A stretch of DNA of 64,000 bases from Gamarada debralockiae (GCA_002803225.1 NXFV01000490.1:1-64000), one strand, 5' to 3'; counted from the first letter of the stretch, positions 10,655 to 22,001 are shown. Notes: a model not told the origin generated them from the letters alone. Program-made: numbers and translations.

Positions 10655-12536
10655 ATGGAGAAGCCCTACCATTTCCAAGAGCCGGCCGCCATTGTAGGCT
10701 TTGCATGCCGACTGCCAGGTGGCAACAACACTCCACACAAGCTTTGGGAGTTCCTTGAACGAGGAGGCATCGCATCTAACAAAGTCCCAAAGTCGAGATT
10801 CAATATCAAAGGACACTGGGATGGATCTCACAAACCACGAACCATGCGGCCCCTTGGCGGCATGTTCCTTGAAGACATTGACCCAGCGGACTTTGATGCT
10901 TCTTTTTTCGAGATCTCACGGACTGAAGCCATTTCGATGGATCCAAACCAACGCCAGATGCTCGAAGTGGTCTACGAAGGACTTGAGAATGCAGGCATCA
11001 GGCTAGAGAGTTTAGACGGGGCTAGCGTAGGGTGTTTTGTGGGATCCTATGTATCAGGTAAGTAACGTGAAAGCCATGAAATGGAAACAAGGATATTGGG
11101 CTAAGACTAAGTTATTCTAGACTACGCCGATATGCAAGGCAGAGACCCTGAAGATCGACCAGCCAACATTACGGTCGGTGCTGGCCGTGCAATCTTGGCC
11201 AACAGGCTCAGCCATTTCCTAAATATCAAAGGTCCTAGGTGAGAAGCTATTCTCTGAGAAAACTTGATTAGAACTTAACATTGTACTAGTATGACCATTG
11301 ACACAGCCTGCTCAGGCAGTCTGGTAGGCCTCGATATCGCTTGCCGATACCTGCAGTCACGGGAGATCAACGCAGCGATCATCGCAACTAGCAACCTTTA
11401 TCTGAACCCCGAGCATGTCATGGACACTGGAGCGGTGGGCAACGCTCACTCGCCTTCTGGTCTGTGTCATACGTTCGACATTTCCGCAGATGGATATGTG
11501 AAGGCCGAAGCAGTGAGCACTGTTATCGTCAAGAGGCTGTCCGACGGAAGGGTGATGTTGCCGACGAAGAATTCATGCGAAGAGTGTTCAAGGAGGCGTC
11601 GCCCGGAATCGCTGGTATCATCCAGGGAGCCATGATCCTCAGAGTGAATTATCGTGCCTTTCAGACATTCATCACAGCTGCTAACCAGGAGAATTCAGGA
11701 CAAACCTTACGAGACAATGACGCTGGAGGAATACCATACTGCCATCTACGGCAAGATTAGTGGCACCTGGAGCATGCACCGAGTGTCTCAAGAGCAGAAG
11801 CAGCCGCTCGACTTTTTCACCATGCTCTCGAGTATCTCTGGCATTGTTGGCAAAAAAGGGCAGTCCAACTACTCCGCCGCAAACACTTTTCTCGATGCTT
11901 TTGCCACTTACCGCCAGTCGCTTGGTCTTCGAGCAAATGCAGTCGACCTCGGGCTGATCGAAGATGTGGGATATGTCGCCGAACAAGGCGGCATGGACAG
12001 TCACTTCGATAAGAGACAGTGGACGCCCGTCATGGAAGGGACGCTTCGGAAGATCTTGAGCTACTCGATCCTTCAGCAAACAGCGCCGATCGAGCAGCAG
12101 CGCGCAGCTGATCACTGGCATCGGTTTCCCACTCCCAGACGATTCGGACCTGATCAGAGAAGCGAGGTTCGGCTATCTCTTGGCCCAAAGTGCGTCTAGC
12201 GGAGTAGGCAAGGAGGGCAGCCAAGGTGACCAGACGATTCGGGCGTTCCTTATGATGCACAAGGTTGGGGCTGACAAAGCGGCGTTGGCCAAAGTGGGGG
12301 TAGAGTTGATGGCGGCACAGTTCACCAAGATTCTGCGGCTAGAGACGGAGATGGAACCTGGCAAGTCGCTGATGGCGTACGGGCTGGATTCGCTGGCGGC
12401 GGTTGAGCTGCGCAACTGGGTCCGCATGGAGCTTGGAGCAGACCTGACGACGCTCGACATCACAAACGCGAGCTCGCTGATTACACTGTGCGAGAAATTG
12501 GTTTCGAAGTTACCGCAGCCTGAGACTATTAGTTGA
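10655..12536 (+). pseudogene. Collapsed highly reducing polyketide synthase (KS-KR-ACP relic)
   Basis: The remains of an iterative type I PKS, normally over 2000 residues, here under 1.9 kb. It starts at a good ATG with [13 protein letters not shown], the beta-ketoacyl synthase N-terminus, and has introns at 11058-11120 and 11239-11289. The KS active-site cysteine survives in DTACSGS. The KS stops at VKRLSDG near 11545, before its two catalytic histidines. The sequence then jumps, out of frame, into the C-terminal half of a ketoreductase (DVADEEFMRRVFKEA, an intron at 11644-11698, then MLSSISGIVGKKGQSNYSAA). Acyltransferase, dehydratase and enoylreductase are gone. A second frameshift near 12092-12105 precedes the acyl carrier domain, whose phosphopantetheine serine is in GLDSLAAVELRNW. 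It cannot make a working synthase. Confidence 0.92.
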
Positions 12537-13044
12537 TGGATTAGTTGAGGCTATTTATGGGATGGGGAGGTCAGGGATGAGCAAGAAGTCTGCTCTGTTC
12601 TTACCTAGAGTGAAATCTTGATTATGAATATATTTTGTCTTTGAGACGAGACTGTCTGGTTTACATTGATGAAACACTTCACATAGCAGCTTGCCTTTGA
12701 TTCTATGTCCTTTGCAATTTCTCATCTGTGGCGATGGTGCTAGCAGTCTTGGGCTCGAATTCGCCTCCTCAACGTCGATATCTATAAGGGCGTGGTAAAG
12801 GAGTTCTATTCTATCGTCTAGTTATAATGAGCATGAAGAGAGCGAGAGGGAGAAAAGGAAGGAAGCAGGCATATAGCAGTGAGGGCTCCACCTGCTCGAA
12901 ACTGTAACAGCAACCAGAATGAGAGTACTGTGACCTTAAAATATCAGAGGGCTGCCTCCTTATACTGCCCATATAACCGAGTAATCCGCCAAAGGTTCTC
13001 CTATGACTAAGGGCAGTCATCGAGCCAAAGGTCCTCAGCATCAT
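12537..13044. other. Intergenic between convergent PKS relic and bANK gene
   Basis: About 510 bp of 3' flanking sequence. No gene is seen. Confidence 0.45.
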
Positions 13045-14225
13045 TCAATTCCGTTGGTACGGAATCACAGTGCCCGTATGAGGACACTTGCGCGCTTTGA
13101 AGTGCAGATTCGCCCCATAATTGAGCAGTATGAGAGTGCCCGACTCGAAGCCCCTCTCAACCGCCATATGCAGTGGCGTCCATCCGGCGTCGTCGTAAGC
13201 ATCAATGTCCAGCTCCCGCCCCCGCTCTGAATAGTACTCCAGAAGGAGCTTCAGCACGTTCTCGCGCCGGTGTAGCACCGCCCAGTGCAGGGCCGACCGT
13301 TGTTGGCGATCAACTTCACTGATGCTGGCACCGTGGGCGAGCAGCGAACTGACAACGGCCTCGTGGTCCTCAATCACAGCAAGCATCAGAGGGGTTCGGC
13401 CGTCGCTGTCCTTTTCGTTGCAATCCACATTGCGTTGGATTAGTACGCGCACAATTCGGTCGTGCCCTTTCTGCGCCGCAATGTGTAGAGTACTGAGCCA
13501 TCCGTCATCCGTGGCCGACGCAGGTCTTGGCGCAGAGTTGGACGAATCGTCGGGCCGAGTGAAGTCATTGCGGTCGCGTGACGGGACAGGACGGATACTA
13601 GGATGGAGGCCAGAGACGGGAGGCGAGAGATCACTGTTGTTGCCGCTGAAGAAGCGGTTCAATGCCGTGGAGCTGGCTGGTGAGGTCTGTACTATGCTCG
13701 GAGAGGTGAAGTCCAAGTCCTGGTAGAATCGAGACCGAAAGGAAGAATTCTCAGACGCAGACGTGGAAGTGTCAGCGCTAGATAGGAGGCTCTCTATTGC
13801 ACCCAGGTCCCAGAAGTTGACATCATCCAGGCTGGGACTAGCGTTGCAAGAGGCGGTTGAGGCGTTGCTCTGATTGGTGGTCGAACCGTCGCTGTCAAGC
13901 TTCTGAGTATGAGTAGGACCTGGAGCCGAGATAAGGAGATCAGGCGTCGTTGTCTGCTGGAATGGCGCCGGGAGGCTTTGAGCCGGGCCCGCGGTGGAGC
14001 TAGAGCTGGAAGGCGTCTTGTTGTGTGCGGCAGCATCCGCAGACCACCGTTGATGATCTCTCTTCTCTGTAGAAGACGACAACGTAGTCAGAGTCTGAAT
14101 TGTCATAGGCGAAGAGCAAGGGAGAGTGGAAGATTCGACTTACGACGGAACTTGCGCTGTGCAATGCGATTTTGCAGTCGCCGACGCTCAATGGTATCAG
14201 TAGGTAACTGGACGTCGAGCGACAT
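13045..14225 (-). CDS. bANK transcription factor (bZIP basic region plus ankyrin repeats)
   Basis: A likely pathway regulator of the ToxE-like bANK class: a bZIP-type basic DNA-binding region without an obvious leucine zipper, followed by ankyrin repeats. Exon 1 (82 bp) encodes MSLDVQLPTDT and the basic stretch ERRRLQNRIAQRKFR. The intron 14067-14143 closes in phase into 367 residues. A serine-, threonine- and proline-rich middle of about 170 residues follows. The C-terminal third carries about four ankyrin units, recognisable as LHIAAQKGHDRIVRVLI, DGRTPLMLAVIEDHEAVV, RSALHWAVLHRRENVLKLLL and GWTPLHMAVERGFESGTLIL. No break is visible. The class is known to control secondary-metabolite clusters, and the position beside the PKS relic fits. 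I infer that it once controlled this cluster. Confidence 0.88.
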
Positions 14226-15235
14226 TCTTGCTAGGACGGAGAAGGGCAGTTGGACCGGATTGAAGTTGTTTCTCTGATTTCTCTTAATCTAACTCGCCCG
14301 TCTACTCTACGGTACTCCGTACTACTTTGGGGGTTTTCGCAATCGGCGGAGCTGCGGGAAGAGTATGGAAATGGTAGCCTCTTGTCTAATTAGGCACTAG
14401 CCTCGAACTCCACCTTCCATATACGTAATCTTATACATAAAAGCTTTTACTAGAGTCTGGAGACGATAAATCACTCAAATTTACTACCCAAAAGGGCTAA
14501 TAACCCCTGCAAGGGAGCCGCATTTTGGCGAGTTCACTCGCAAAAGGGATATCCGTTCCAATGTTAATACCAACACGTGATGACACCCTTTTGGTGAACT
14601 ATTGGAACGGATATAGCTTTTTCCTTATTTATTTTCATTCGGGCAGAATCTCGGATCCTTTTTAGTTAGAGCCTAAAGTTAGAGGATGTCATTTTGGAGG
14701 TGAAAGCAGGTCGCTAGGCTAGAAGCTCTCCCTGTCCTACAATTGCTAGCTTTATAGCGATCCTTTCTTCTTTTATGATACTGTACGAGTCCTCGAACAA
14801 GAAGAGATACAGAGATACCCCTTCCCCGGCTTTGTGCCAGAGTGCCAAGTTGTGCTTATTGAGCCCATTCATCACGTGAAGGAGGGCAGAATTACATCAT
14901 GTATTTCTCTTTTTAATAGTCTGCTTGGTGTAATGACTGTTCTTGATAGAGGTTTTGCCATCCTGGAACACATCGCCTTTCCCCCAATGGCGGCCATTAA
15001 ACTGATCCCTTGCGACGCTTCCTGCAGAGGTTTTGCCGCACTCCCGGGCAAGAAGCTCCGTCTCGCTCTGGAAAATAGACTAGTGCCCTTTAGGCTTAGC
15101 CGAGTGGAGTAGACTTCCATTCATCATTCATTCAAGATTCAATTCTTTCAGGCTTACCGTATTCTAATTCAGATTCAATTCATACTTAGGAATTTTATCG
15201 ATTCCAGGGTCCAAAGGATTCATTTTCCGGTCCTA
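14226..15235. other. Upstream region of the bANK gene
   Basis: About 1 kb with no supported gene. It contains the inverted repeat at 14532-14617. Open frames at 14834-15112 and 14872-15120 have no recognisable domain. Confidence 0.4.
14532..14617. repeat. Two-part inverted repeat
   Basis: GTTCACTCGCAAAAGGG at 14532-14548 pairs with CCCTTTTGGTGAAC at 14586-14599. ATATCCGTTCCAAT from 14549 pairs with ATTGGAACGGATAT at 14601-14614. The two pairs are in the same order on both sides rather than nested, so they can form alternative but not a single continuous hairpin. It may be a transposon end or an operator. Confidence 0.7.
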
Positions 15236-15720
15236 TGGAGCCTTCACCTCCTCCCCAAGCCAACACTGAAAAGCCCAACCAAAAACGCCCGAAGGTTGAC
15301 TCTGAATTGTCCAATAACAACCTTTCAGCGGAGTATTTAACTTTGGATAATTGCTACATTACTAAAGTACTTGCATTCCCTCGCTCCTTGGCTGTCTTCC
15401 GAAGATGAATATTTTACTGGAATGCGACTTGCTGGCTCGATCGATTCCCGATTCTCCAGCTTACCATGAGGAAGATAGCTGATCATTGCAATACCACAAT
15501 GCTTCATAAAGGGCAAATCTGCGAGTTCAAAGGGTCTCCGATCAGCAATGAAGGGTTTAGTCACGCCCTCGACATCCGGCTTCTGGTCGTCTTCCCACAT
15601 ATGAACAAACCCTTTAACAGTGAAGAAGTTCAGAGAATCTGGACGAGCGACATCGTTATCCCGCGACTGGAAAAGGTCTCATGTTCCATTCCATCTTCGT
15701 GTCTCGCTCATTATCATCAT
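15236..15720 (+). pseudogene. Fragment of an unrecognised fungal gene family
   Basis: A protein-like stretch starting at ATG 15236 (MEPSPPPQANTEKPNQKRP) runs to LAFPRSLAVFRR and a stop. It continues downstream in another frame with NATCWLDRFPILQLTMRKIA, HKGQICEFKG and FPHMNKPFNSEEVQRIW. The composition is that of a real soluble protein broken by at least one stop and frameshift and truncated before 15858. It resembles a repeated fungal family that I cannot name. No function is proposed. Confidence 0.45.
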
Positions 15721-15857
15721 TCATGAAGCATAATTTACTCTCACACAACATCATAAATCTTGAAAAATCCACTACCAAAAGCATAGTGTGCAAAATGCAG
15801 CCTGAAACCAAGACGAGGAAAATTCCAGAGTTCAACGACCATTCTCAAACTCGTCTC

Positions 15858-17607
15858 TCACTTCACCAGAATTCGGATTCCCTTGGAACCCTCCTTCACC
15901 CAAGGAATGAACATGTCGGCAACCATCACAACATTATCTTTCGTAGTCTCGAACAACACCAGCTTCTCTTCCGAATCCACGCTGCCTGGGCCTCCATAGC
16001 GTCGGAAGACGGCTGCCGTGGTCATGTACATGACAGCATATGCAAAGTTGATCCCGACACACTGCCTGGTACCTTTGGTGAATGATACCATATATTTGTC
16101 AAGACGAGGGTTTTCGAGCCAGCGCTCTGGGATATATTCGTGAGAATTGGGGAATATCGCTTCGTCATGGTGCACAAAGTATGCAGTCATACTAGTTGGA
16201 GTCTACGAATTGAATCAGTTAAGGCCCGCATCGAGCGTAATGGGGTTGACTTACACCCGTGGGAATCACCCAGTCCTTCTTCCCATCATTGAAGATCATC
16301 GGTTTATCTGGAGAAATTCGCTGCAAGCGCGAAGCCAGGCCGTATGAGAATCGCAAAGCTTCTTGAATACAAGCCGTCAAATACGGAAGTTGCTCAAGAG
16401 ATGCCATACTCGGAAGTTCCTTTGGATCCGGGACAGCTAGTTCAAGTTCTGTCTTCAGCTTCCGCAAAATCTCCGGGTTAGACAGCAGATGGAACGTGAG
16501 GACAGACATAGCCCAAGCCGTGGTCTCAGTACCAGCGGACACCACCACCTGAGCTTCCTGAACAAGGCGATCATCTCCCTTCTCGCTGTCTGGGATATCT
16601 TTGCTTTCGATGAGGTGGTGGAAGATGGTGGATTGCGACTTTTCATTCGTTCCGTCCTTGATGGCTTTCACCTGAATAGCACAGTCGTTGATGAATGATA
16701 CATACCCGGAGAGTGCAGGTGCAATCTTGGTCCCGATCCATGGAGGCAAGGCCAGAAGCGTTGCAAAGGGCCAGAAGATCTGCTTGTTGAAGTGGCTTGC
16801 ACTAGTTGAGTCGTGGATTGCTTTAGCATACGCGGGATCGAAATCATCTTGGTCTAAACGGCCATAATTTCGCCCAAAGGAGTATTCAGCAATGATATCT
16901 TCATATGTCCATCAGCCTTGACAGACAGCAAAGCGACTAGTCATACCTACCACTCGAATTCGCTATGTAGGCAAGATGAATGTTCAACACCTCTCCAGAT
17001 TCCCGGAATCCATCAATTCGCGACATCAGTTTGTTGATCTTCTCCTGGATTACAGGTTGCAGACGTCGAACGCTGGACTTTGAGAAGAATGGACTCATTG
17101 CGCTACGGCGCATACGATGCAGATTGTGGTCCACTGTCCCGAACGCCGCAAGCGGAGTCGCGAATTGCTTCGTGAACCACTCATACTTGTTGCGCTTTTG
17201 GCTAGGGCCAGCGAACAACTCTTCGTAGTACGAAGATGTTATGATATGAATTTCATATGGGCTTATTCGAATGATTGGACCCTGAGGCTTGTCTTAGCAC
17301 TCTGCTTCGTCACAGCTGCCCATGGGGGTGCAACGATGGACCAAGGGCAATAACGGGCGAGGAGACTTCCATCCAAACTTACGTATTCTTCGTGCAGTTC
17401 TCTAATCTTCCAGATGTATTGCCCTCCGAGCCATACATCGTAATAGAACTCATACCAGAGAGTCAACGCTGCCAATTTGGGTCCTGGGAATTTGGCGAGT
17501 GGAGATAAGTACACCCGATAAACTCCCCCGACGACGAGGTACAAGGCTAACGATACGACTATCACAGTCACACTTGCAGACAGCGACAACATCTCTGAGA
17601 AAAACAT
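15858..17607 (-). CDS. Cytochrome P450 monooxygenase, second cluster copy
   Basis: Haem monooxygenase of the same type as the gene at 1562-3515. Four exons close in phase into 514 residues, with introns at 17282-17382, 16899-16950 and 16203-16254. The ATG at 17607 precedes a membrane anchor ([19 protein letters not shown]) and the hinge [15 protein letters not shown]. The I-helix is SAGTETTAW, the ExxR is EALR, the PERF-like motif is YIPERW, and the haem loop is [10 protein letters not shown]. All are intact. The two P450s share the hinge and the following WYE.YYDVWL region but have different intron positions, so they are paralogs and not a recent duplication. It is divergent from the methyltransferase at 18093. 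Confidence 0.9.
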
Positions 17608-18092
17608 TCTGCATCGACAATTCACGAAGTCCTCTTCCAAAAGATTTGATGGAATGAGTGTGCCCAGGCGATGAAGACTCGAAGTCCCAGAGATAAGGAG
17701 GGAACTTACTAATATGGGCCCGCCGTCGTCCCCCGACGCAATGGGCCGATGAAGTGGTCCGGGCCGGATGTCTCGTCACCCCACGGAAGCAACGTTCAAT
17801 AGCTTCAATTCGAAAGGTGCGAAACCTCGGCTGTCGAAATTCTGCAGCGGTGAACCAGGGTGGGACAGCGATTGCGAATCGGAATTGATCGCGTATAACC
17901 GCGCCGGTTGTAAAGAACTCGCATCCGCCCCCTGCAGTGGTGAGTTTGATGGTATATTTAGGACAGGAGGGGTTAAATAAGCAAGGGACTCCCCTCATCT
18001 TACGCCAGTCCTTAGATCTGAGGAGCTTTCTTGGGCCTGATTTGAGCAATTGAGTTGAGGGAAATTTTTGGTTGCGAAGACCTCTCAAATTC
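17608..18092. promoter_or_regulatory. Shared divergent promoter of P450 and methyltransferase
   Basis: A 485-bp interval between two divergent cluster-type genes, so probably a common control region. No specific site is assigned. Confidence 0.4.
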
Positions 18093-19370
18093 ATGGCTGA
18101 CGACAAGGCTGAGGTAGCCGCGCCAGTCGACAACAAAGACCAGGCTTCGACTGCAGCACCAGAATGTTCCACAACAAAGCCAACGAAATCCAAGCCGACA
18201 ACAGTAGAGGAACCCGAACCTGAACCTGCTGCCGCAGAGCCAGAGCCAACCGGTATCGATCCAGCAGACGAAGCCGAGCCTTGGGAACCAGATGTAAAGT
18301 CCCTTCCTTTTCGCCTCCCTCGAACTCCCAAAACTAACACCACAATTCAGATTGACTCTCACAGTATAGCCGACTCCGCCTACACCGAGCCCGAAGGAAG
18401 CTTAACCGCATCCCTAACCTCCTCAATCAAAAACCACACCTACGAGAACGGGCGTCGGTACCACGCTTACCATGCTGGCGAATACTTCCTCCCCAACGAT
18501 GAACGCGAACAAGAACGTTTGGATCTTCTGCACCATATCTTCAAGCTCATCTTGAACGGAAAACTACACGCCGCACCTATCACCAACGTACAGAGATCAT
18601 TGGATTTTGGGACCGGCACAGGAATATGGGCGATTGATTTCGCAGACGAGTATCCCTCCGCGGTTGTGCTTGGTACGGATTTGAGTCCAATTCAGCCGAG
18701 TTGGGTGCCGCCGAACTGCCAGTTCTTTGTGGACGATGTGGAAAGTATGTGGACCTACTCCTCCACTGAAAACTTCGACTATATTCACGGTCGAGCTATG
18801 TCGGGATCTATCAAAGACTGGTCAAAGCTGTATAGTCAAGCATTCACGCACTTGAAACCAGGCGGTTGGATCGAGATGCAGGAATACGAGACGTGGGGGA
18901 AGAGCGATGATGGGACGATGGAGAATGCGAAGTATCTTTCTGAATGGCAAGCGAAGGTCGATGAGGCGAGTATTTTGTTTGGGAAGAAGATGAATGTTGC
19001 GGAGACGCATAAGCAGAGGTTGATTGACGCTGGCTTTGTCGACGTTCGAGATGAAATATACAAGGTATTCCTTTCCCCGCGCTCTTCCTACTAGAAATGC
19101 CCGGACTTTAAGCTGATCACAAAATTGTAGGTTCCCGTTGGTCCCTGGCCAAAAGACAAAAAAGCGAAAGAAATCGGACGGTACGAACTTGCCCATATGC
19201 TCGACGCGGTCGAACCTTACACTCTCGCCCTGTTCACGCGCGTCTTGGGGTGGGATAGGCCAAGAGCTGAGGCGCTGATGGCTGGTGTGAGAGCCGATTT
19301 CCGAAATCCTAGCAATCACATCTATTCGAATTTTCATTTCGTTTATGGGAGGAAACCCGAGGCATCGTAA
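18093..19370 (+). CDS. LaeA-like S-adenosylmethionine methyltransferase
   Basis: Class I SAM-dependent methyltransferase of the fungal LaeA-like family, acting either as a cluster tailoring enzyme or as a regulator-like protein. The ATG at 18093 (MADDKAEV) follows a short leader. Introns at 18294-18350 and 19065-19130 close in phase into 384 residues. The first intron is a multiple of three and open, so a single-ORF reading would wrongly include it. The N-terminal 65 residues are acidic and proline-rich. The domain begins at ENGRRYHAYHAGEYFLPND. SAM motif I is LDFGTGTGIWAIDFA, followed by LGTDLSPIQPSWVPPNC and LKPGGWIEMQEYE. The C-terminus is HFVYGRKPEAS. No damage is visible. The substrate is unknown. 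Confidence 0.87.
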
Positions 19371-19823
19371 GTCGGGAAGATGTTGTTCTGGAAAACCATG
19401 GAGTAAAATGCATGGCACAAGGAATACTTCTAGAGATTCACGATACATTTTGAACGGTGCATGATAGCCAAACCTTTAGTCGTTTCCTGTTGGTCTTCTG
19501 GGATTGTTTGAAGACATTGATATTTTTCGGCGGCTTCCATACACTGTTACTGGCTAGCAGACTCGTACCCATGGGAGAATTAAATATTAGAGGTTCGGAG
19601 AGTGCCACGTGCCTTCTTCACTGGACTGCCGAGACAGGCAAGTGTACTACTTCGGTCTTAGTAAGTTTGAACGCTCAATTTTCGAAGCTACTACCTCTTT
19701 ACAGCAGACTCAACTTTTGTCCCAAAACCCCATCTCTAAATGCTCCGTTTTCATCTACTAAACTCCAAGTCACTCCATCCATGCTCTGTATCTTCCCATT
19801 CATGCTCCTTAATGGCCTACAGT
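19371..19823. other. 3' intergenic
   Basis: About 450 bp between convergent units. No gene is seen. Confidence 0.4.
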
Positions 19824-20562
19824 CTAGAAGTTCTTAGACCACTTATCCCCAGGATACGACATCTGCTGGAACAAGTACGCGTTCCCACTCTTCTTCAACG
19901 TCTTGCGGTAAACGAAGTTGATTGGGTCATCAGCCGACTTTGTCCCACTGCACACGGCCGTGTTGGGCGGACTGCTTTGATATGCGTTGCAGTAGGGCGT
20001 GGAAGTTCCAAGTCCTGTGTAGCTTTTCTTATAGTATTGAAGCTGTTGAATACCAGTTGATTTCAGCTGTCATGCGAAGCGAGATCCTCGTCTAAAAGGA
20101 ATAGTTAGCGGATGTTTGGGGAGGGAGAAGCCAACTCACTGGTGTTATGCTGCATATTAACAGGAACGAGCAGCGTTCCATATCCACCCTGAACAGCAAC
20201 CTCATTTGTCGCCTCTTCTGCGCTGGTATAATCTGGGTGGGAAGGTGGGATCGCAACACCTTTCTTTGCCATTAGCGTTGGTGCTCCTTTGAAGAGCTTC
20301 CCGGCACCAGAATCGTGGAAATTATCTGACTTCTTGGTCGAGTCGTATTGCATGACGGCTGGGGAGCCGAAGCATAAGACGGCTAGGCATTGCGCTTCGC
20401 AGACTTCTTCGACACCTGAGCAGTTTATTGTGAGGATGATGGGGTCTGTTGAGGAGCCAGTTGCACGGGTAACGAGCTCGGTGGACTCTTCGGCTGGGAG
20501 GACTGTTGGGAGTGCGAGGACGGGAGGAGGGTTGCTAAAGGGATGATAGTTGCGAAATACAT
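19824..20562 (-). pseudogene. Secreted NucA/NucB-domain nuclease-like gene, frameshifted
   Basis: The middle of the gene reads DPIILTINCSGVEEVCEAQC, VLCFGSPAVMQYDS and TSAEEATNEVAVQGG, which fits fungal secreted proteins with a NucA/NucB deoxyribonuclease-type domain. A signal peptide (MYFATIIPLATLL, start 20562) is present but in a different frame from the mature part, so one base is gained or lost near 20530. The C-terminal exon ends at 19824 with SYPGDKWSKNF. Its junction near 20050-20145 also does not close in phase with the obvious donor GTGAGT and the nearest acceptors. Two independent problems suggest decay, although an unusual splice pattern is possible. Confidence 0.55.
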
Positions 20563-20739
20563 GATTGCTTTCAATGGAGGAGAAAATAAGAGTGGATTGA
20601 ATGAAGATGAAGCTGAAAGTAGATGATGTGCTGGATAGATGGGTTGACATCAATGAGAGTTATCATGTCTCTATGTACTTTCGAAGGGACGGCCAAAGTC
20701 ACTAGATGTTCCTTATCTTCTGTCAGTAAGATCCTATGG

Positions 20740-21058
20740 TATGTCTCATTCTCAGATCCAGGCGATGAGGCTCGTCATAGGCTCGAGGGATGGAAAGTGG
20801 AGCTCCCAGTGTTGCTCCATGAAATACCCGAATTGAGAGATGAAGCCCTTTGGTTAGACAAGTCAGATGAAGCCATCCTCAAGGCTCGACCAACAGCTTG
20901 AATAAGCATATTGAGTCGATGTGGGATGAAGCCAAGAGATTAAGCTTATCTGCTGCCACATTTCAGGCGTATGAGGCTCAGGGAGAAAATCGAATCAGAG
21001 AGGCTAATGGACTCACATTGCAGCGCCCACTTGACAACGCCGTGAAGTTGACTTGATG
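20740..21058 (+). pseudogene. Possible decayed coding fragment
   Basis: Protein-like sequence in two frames: LPVLLHEIPELRDEALWLDK up to a stop near 20901, then in another frame NKHIESMWDEAKRLSLSAAT and EAQGENRIREANGLTLQRPL. It looks like an amphipathic helical protein broken by a frameshift. I do not recognise it, and chance cannot be excluded. Confidence 0.3.
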
Positions 21059-22001
21059 GATCCATTTAAAAAGTGTTTAAACTACCGAAAGCTATTTTCA
21101 AATCACTTGGAAGCCGTCAGGATATTGATACCTCGTATCCCAGCTTCCTCCGTCTTTGGCCCCTAATTTTACCGCACTATTGATGTTCGGCCTTGCGCGT
21201 CCAGATTCGAAAGGACTATCAAGGTAGCTGATTTACTTAAGGAATACGAGTAAGAGCCTTTTTATTACCAATACGAATCCCGCTTATAAATTCAATTGCT
21301 TCGGCTTCCATCCTTTTGGTAAGACTCTTCATTAGATATTTCTTGGCGGTTGGATCCTTCAGCCTTGTGTCCGGTGATTGTAACGTGAGGCTGACGCTAG
21401 CCTGCGAAATCGAGACTCAAAGTCGATTTCAAACTCTTTTTGGATTTGCCAAATGTCGCAATGTAGATCACGGATAATCCCAAATCCCAAATCCCACAAA
21501 CTTAAAATTTTTTATGGAACGGTTCAAGGGTGGCTGTTGTGCCTCCAAAAAGGGAAGTGGGGTAATCCTTCACCCCTGAAGGGACCCCTGAAAAAATGCG
21601 GGATAGGGGCGCAGTCTCGGGTAGCAGCGGGCATGTTATTTAAAGGCTGATCAAGACGCAACAACATTTTCTTCATCGATATCACCTTTAATTCTCCCTT
21701 CATATTTCTAGAACATTCACCTTGTTGATCGGGGGGTTGTTAACTTCTCCGCAACAATAAAACAACACAGGATTTCAAAAACTTCAACTCATGAATCCCG
21801 CTATCAATCGCAAGAATGACGTCCCCTCTCGTCTTCTGCACTGCATACCACTGCCGACAATTGCATATAGAAATCCAGCCGCCTTCCTCAAAGCGTCTAA
21901 GGCCAGCGACTTTACGACGAGCCTCGAGTGGCAGGCACTGAAGACCTTCTCAATGCCATAGTTTAGGCAGCAGTCGCGGATAACGGTGTGAATCACGGAA
22001 A
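21059..22001. other. Intergenic, no gene seen
   Basis: About 940 bp. The open frame 21784-21996 on the minus strand has no recognisable domain. Confidence 0.4.

Noticed and set aside
14834..15112. Open frame of 92 residues upstream of bANK
   Set aside because: No recognisable motif, and the opposite strand is equally open.
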